Shown: positions 6,522 through 7,982 of the stretch, piece by piece | Layout of the letters: every line of letters begins with the position of its first letter | How positions within the stretch are numbered: position 1 is the first letter of the stretch | From: Actinomycetota bacterium | Lineage (GTDB): Bacteria; Actinomycetota; CADDZG01; WHSQ01 | DNA length: 7,982 nt | Reading direction: 5' to 3' | Assembly: GCA_016781115.1 (NCBI GenBank) | Contig: JADDQX010000097.1 | Span: 1-7,982 of the forward strand | The notes under the pieces: model-generated | Databases searched by the model: none | Told to the model about the DNA's origin: nothing | Seen by the model: only the letters and a program-made list of their open reading frames with translations | Program-made: the position numbers and the translations under genes

Positions 6522-6779
6522 TTGGCACGAGACAGAGATAGGCGCGGCTCGAAGCCTCCCGTCGTCAGACGCGGCAAGAAGAAGTACTGCCAGTTCTGCG
6601 CGGATCAGCAGGACTACGTCGACTACAAGGACATCGCCCTGCTGCGCAAGTTCATGAGCGATCGCGGCAAGATCCGGGCGCGGCGGGTGACCGGCAACTG
6701 CTCACAGCACCAGAGGCTGGTTGCGACCGCCGTGAAGAACGCGCGCGAGATGGCATTGCTCCCGTACTCATCGAGATAG
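6522..6779 (+). CDS. rpsR: 30S ribosomal protein S18 (zinc-binding form)
   Basis: The 85-residue product is S18, the partner of S6 in the 30S platform. KKYCQFC (20-26) and GNCSQH (58-63) supply Cys23, Cys26, Cys60 and His63, the pattern of the C+ (zinc-binding) S18 paralog. The core DYVDYKDIALLRKFMSDRGKI and RARRVTGNC are typical, as is the ending REMALLPYSS. Bacteria that carry two S18 genes use a zinc-free one under zinc starvation, so a C- copy may exist elsewhere. The start is TTG at 6522, three bases after the ssb stop, with GGAGGG at 6507-6512 inside the end of ssb as its ribosome binding site, nine bases upstream. No ATG or GTG gives a complete protein, so the rare start looks real and may lower output or couple it to ssb translation. 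Confidence 0.95.
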   Translation: MARDRDRRGSKPPVVRRGKKKYCQFCADQQDYVDYKDIALLRKFMSDRGKIRARRVTGNCSQHQRLVATAVKNAREMALLPYSSR

Positions 6780-6792
6780 AGGACTCCACGAG

Positions 6793-7251
6793 ATGAAGGT
6801 CATCCTTTCGAACGACGTAGAGAAGCTCGGCCGTAAGGGAGATGTAGTAACCGTCGCCGATGGCTACGCGCGCAACTTCCTCGTCCCGCAGGGCCTCGCC
6901 ATGGTGGCGACCAGAGGTTCTCTCAAGCAAGCGGATCTGATGCAGCGTGCGCGGCAAGAGAAGGATGAACGCGACAAGCAAGCTGCTGCTGCGAAGGTGG
7001 CCAGACTCGGCGCCACCCCCGTCTATATCTCCGCCCGCGCCGGAGAGGAGGGCCGCCTGTTCGGGTCGGTGACGAAGTCCGACGTCGCACGTGCGATCGA
7101 AGACCAGCTGGAAGAGAAGATCGACCGGCACAACATCCGACTCGACGAGGCGATCAGGACCCTCGGTACTCATCAGATCGAGGTGCACCTGCATGCGGAG
7201 GTGAACGCACTGGTCACCGTCGAGGTCATCGCGCACGAGGACGAGGACTAA
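6793..7251 (+). CDS. rplI: 50S ribosomal protein L9
   Basis: L9 binds 23S rRNA at the base of the L1 stalk and helps maintain reading frame on the ribosome. The 152 residues match the usual two-domain layout: an RNA-binding N-domain (1-40) with the signature GRKGDVVTVADGYARNFLVPQGLA (13-36), a long charged linker helix (about 41-75, QRARQEKDERDKQAAAAKVA), and a C-domain with GRLFGSVTKSDVARAI (87-102). The last residues, HEDED, are acidic. ATG at 6793 follows the rpsR stop by 13 bases, with GAGGA at 6779-6783 as the ribosome binding site. It is the last gene of the operon; a short stem spans its stop codon and dnaB begins 197 bases later. Confidence 0.97.
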   Translation: MKVILSNDVEKLGRKGDVVTVADGYARNFLVPQGLAMVATRGSLKQADLMQRARQEKDERDKQAAAAKVARLGATPVYISARAGEEGRLFGSVTKSDVARAIEDQLEEKIDRHNIRLDEAIRTLGTHQIEVHLHAEVNALVTVEVIAHEDED

Positions 7252-7261
7252 CTCCTCCTCC
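7239..7261 (+). other. Short stem-loop spanning the rplI stop codon
   Basis: GGA (7239-7241) and GAGGA (7243-7247) can pair with TCCTC (7253-7257) and TCC (7259-7261) across one C/C mismatch, leaving a CTAAC loop that includes the TAA stop. No T-run follows, so it is not a standard intrinsic terminator. It partly reflects the repeated GAGGAC codons and may be chance. Confidence 0.2.
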
Positions 7262-7277
7262 ACAGCTGGTACCCGTG

Positions 7278-7286
7278 TAATCCACA
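7278..7286 (+). other. Single DnaA-box-like nonamer
   Basis: TAATCCACA differs at one base from the classical TTATCCACA DnaA box. Only one copy is seen in this gap, so it is not an origin by itself. In actinobacteria this gene block often lies near the origin, and DnaA can act as a transcription factor, but a one-off nonamer may be chance. Confidence 0.2.
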
Positions 7287-7337
7287 AGCTATGGCCCTTG
7301 TTGTTCGCGGCCGCTGACGCGTAGCTTCTTCCTCGAC

Positions 7338-7359
7338 GCTCCGGCTTCGTAGCCGGCGC
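7338..7359 (+). terminator. GC-rich hairpin, possible weak terminator
   Basis: CCGGCT (7341-7346) pairs with AGCCGG (7351-7356) around a TCGT loop, and GC/GC pairs extend it across one mismatch. The sequence after it, CACCTTCCCCC, has no T-run, so a standard intrinsic terminator is not supported. It could end the ribosomal operon in the loose, T-poor manner reported for high-GC bacteria, or be a leader structure. Confidence 0.3.
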
Positions 7360-7416
7360 CACCTTCCCCCGGGTGTTCGGATAGCCGCATTTCTGTCGTA
7401 CTCCCGCGCCAGAATA

Positions 7417-7430
7417 CGAACGTACGTTCG
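7417..7430. promoter_or_regulatory. Perfect palindrome matching the LexA (SOS) box, upstream of dnaB
   Basis: CGAACGTACGTTCG is a perfect 14-bp inverted repeat and fits CGAAC-N4-GTTCG, the core of the LexA operator in Firmicutes and actinobacteria. It ends seven bases before the dnaB ribosome binding site and 18 bases before the start codon, where a bound repressor would block a dnaB promoter. The outermost positions of the mycobacterial consensus (T...A) are A...C here. Identification as a LexA site is inferred from the match and the location. Confidence 0.55.
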
Positions 7431-7448
7431 CTATCTCAGGAGGGAAGT

Positions 7449-7982
7449 TTGGCGCTAGCAGCAGCGACCCCGATGCCCAACCGCATCCCGCCGCACAACA
7501 TCGACGCCGAGCAGTCGGTGCTGGGCGCGATGCTGGAATCCAAAGAAGCGATCGCGAACGTGATCGACATCCTCGAGGCCGACGACTTCTACAAGCCCGC
7601 GCACGCGGCGATCTACGAAGCGATCGTCGACCTCTACGGCCGCGGCGATGCCCCGGACGCGATCACCGCCGCCGAGGAGCTCGCCCGTCGCGGCAAGCTG
7701 GACTTCATCGGGGGACGTCCCTACATCCTCGGGCTGATCGATGCTTATCCGACCGCGTCGTCGGCGAAGCACTACGCGCGCATCGTCGAGGAGCACGCGC
7801 TGCTCCGCCGGTTGATCGCTGCAGGTAACGAGATCCAAGAGATCGGCTTCTCGCTGCCGGAGTCCGTGGACGAAGCGGTGGATACGTCCGAGGAGATCAT
7901 CTACTCGGTGGGGGACCGCAGGCTGCGCGATGACATCCAGCCGATCCGTCCGTTGCTGACCAAGTCGATGCTCGACATCGAG
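7449..7982 (+). CDS. dnaB: Replicative DNA helicase DnaB (5' part; cut by the window edge)
   Basis: DnaB is the hexameric helicase that unwinds DNA at the replication fork and contacts primase through its N-domain. The 178 visible residues cover a short leader, the helical N-terminal domain (IPPHNIDAEQSVLGAMLESKEAI, then DDFYKPAHAAIYEAIVDLYGRG, then PTASSAKHYARIVEEHALLRRLI) and the linker up to LLTKSMLDIE. The RecA-like ATPase domain and its Walker motifs lie beyond the right edge, so possible inteins, common in actinobacterial dnaB, cannot be checked. The start is TTG at 7449 with AGGAGGG at 7438-7444 four bases upstream. An in-frame ATG at 7473 is possible but lacks a comparable ribosome binding site. 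Position after rplI is classical, and a LexA-like palindrome lies just upstream. Confidence 0.95.
   Translation, partial: MALAAATPMPNRIPPHNIDAEQSVLGAMLESKEAIANVIDILEADDFYKPAHAAIYEAIVDLYGRGDAPDAITAAEELARRGKLDFIGGRPYILGLIDAYPTASSAKHYARIVEEHALLRRLIAAGNEIQEIGFSLPESVDEAVDTSEEIIYSVGDRRLRDDIQPIRPLLTKSMLDIE

Larger units (their letters stand above)
7252..7448 (+). promoter_or_regulatory. Intergenic region between rplI and dnaB
   Basis: No gene is seen in these 197 bases. In order they hold a DnaA-box-like nonamer (7278-7286), a weak promoter-like pair TTGTTG (7298-7303) and TAGCTT (7322-7327) with 18 bases between, a GC-rich hairpin (7338-7359), a perfect palindrome (7417-7430), and the dnaB ribosome binding site AGGAGGG (7438-7444). 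TACGTT at 7423-7428, inside the palindrome, also fits the TANNNT -10 pattern. The exact promoter cannot be fixed by eye, but the spacing suggests dnaB has its own promoter. Confidence 0.5.

Noticed and set aside
1..7982. A novel defence, mobile or CRISPR system
   Set aside because: The whole window is accounted for by conserved envelope, ribosomal and replication genes plus two membrane proteins. There are no repeat-spacer arrays, transposase, integrase, toxin-antitoxin pairs or nuclease motifs.

Overview
This 8.0 kb window is GC-rich and encodes proteins on the + strand only. It looks like the chromosome of an actinobacterium (Actinomycetota), possibly a deep-branching or uncultured one. The main evidence is gene order: a class A penicillin-binding protein, a GT87/DUF2029-type membrane glycosyltransferase, then rpsF-ssb-rpsR-rplI and dnaB. 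This matches the well-known ponA1 to dnaB neighbourhood of mycobacteria. The zinc-binding form of S18, several TTG starts, a likely leaderless transcript and a LexA-type palindrome fit the same picture. No mobile element, CRISPR array, tRNA, rRNA or phage gene is visible.

Region 1 (1-1791) holds two very hydrophobic membrane proteins. The first is cut by the left edge. The second (482 residues, about 14 membrane segments) resembles, weakly, the antiporter-like subunits of complex I, Mrp and group 4 hydrogenases. The two reading frames are in phase and abut exactly (TAG then ATG). They are the least understood genes here.

Region 2 (1792-5423) is envelope biogenesis. It has a probable leaderless promoter, a 774-residue bifunctional peptidoglycan glycosyltransferase/transpeptidase with all catalytic motifs, and a polytopic GT-C-type glycosyltransferase 35 bp downstream. 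The transpeptidase domain carries a textbook EF-hand calcium loop and six cysteines, and the protein ends in a Pro/Glu/Thr tail with short repeats.

Region 3 (5424-7251) is the rpsF-ssb-rpsR-rplI operon, with 10 to 13 bp between genes. It is preceded by a 245-base leader with an exceptionally strong Shine-Dalgarno sequence and an upstream ATG in frame with rpsF, plus a hairpin just before the normal rpsF ribosome binding site. SSB has an atypical C-terminal tip (EEEGGF) and Trp-containing Gly-rich repeats.

Region 4 (7252-7982) is a 197-base intergenic stretch followed by the 5' end of dnaB, which starts at a TTG. A perfect 14-bp palindrome matching the actinobacterial/Firmicute LexA (SOS) box lies 18 bp upstream of that start, suggesting damage-responsive control of the replicative helicase. 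I see no wholly new multi-gene system. The points most worth a second look are the LexA-like box at dnaB, the rpsF leader, the EF-hand loop in the PBP and the altered SSB tip.
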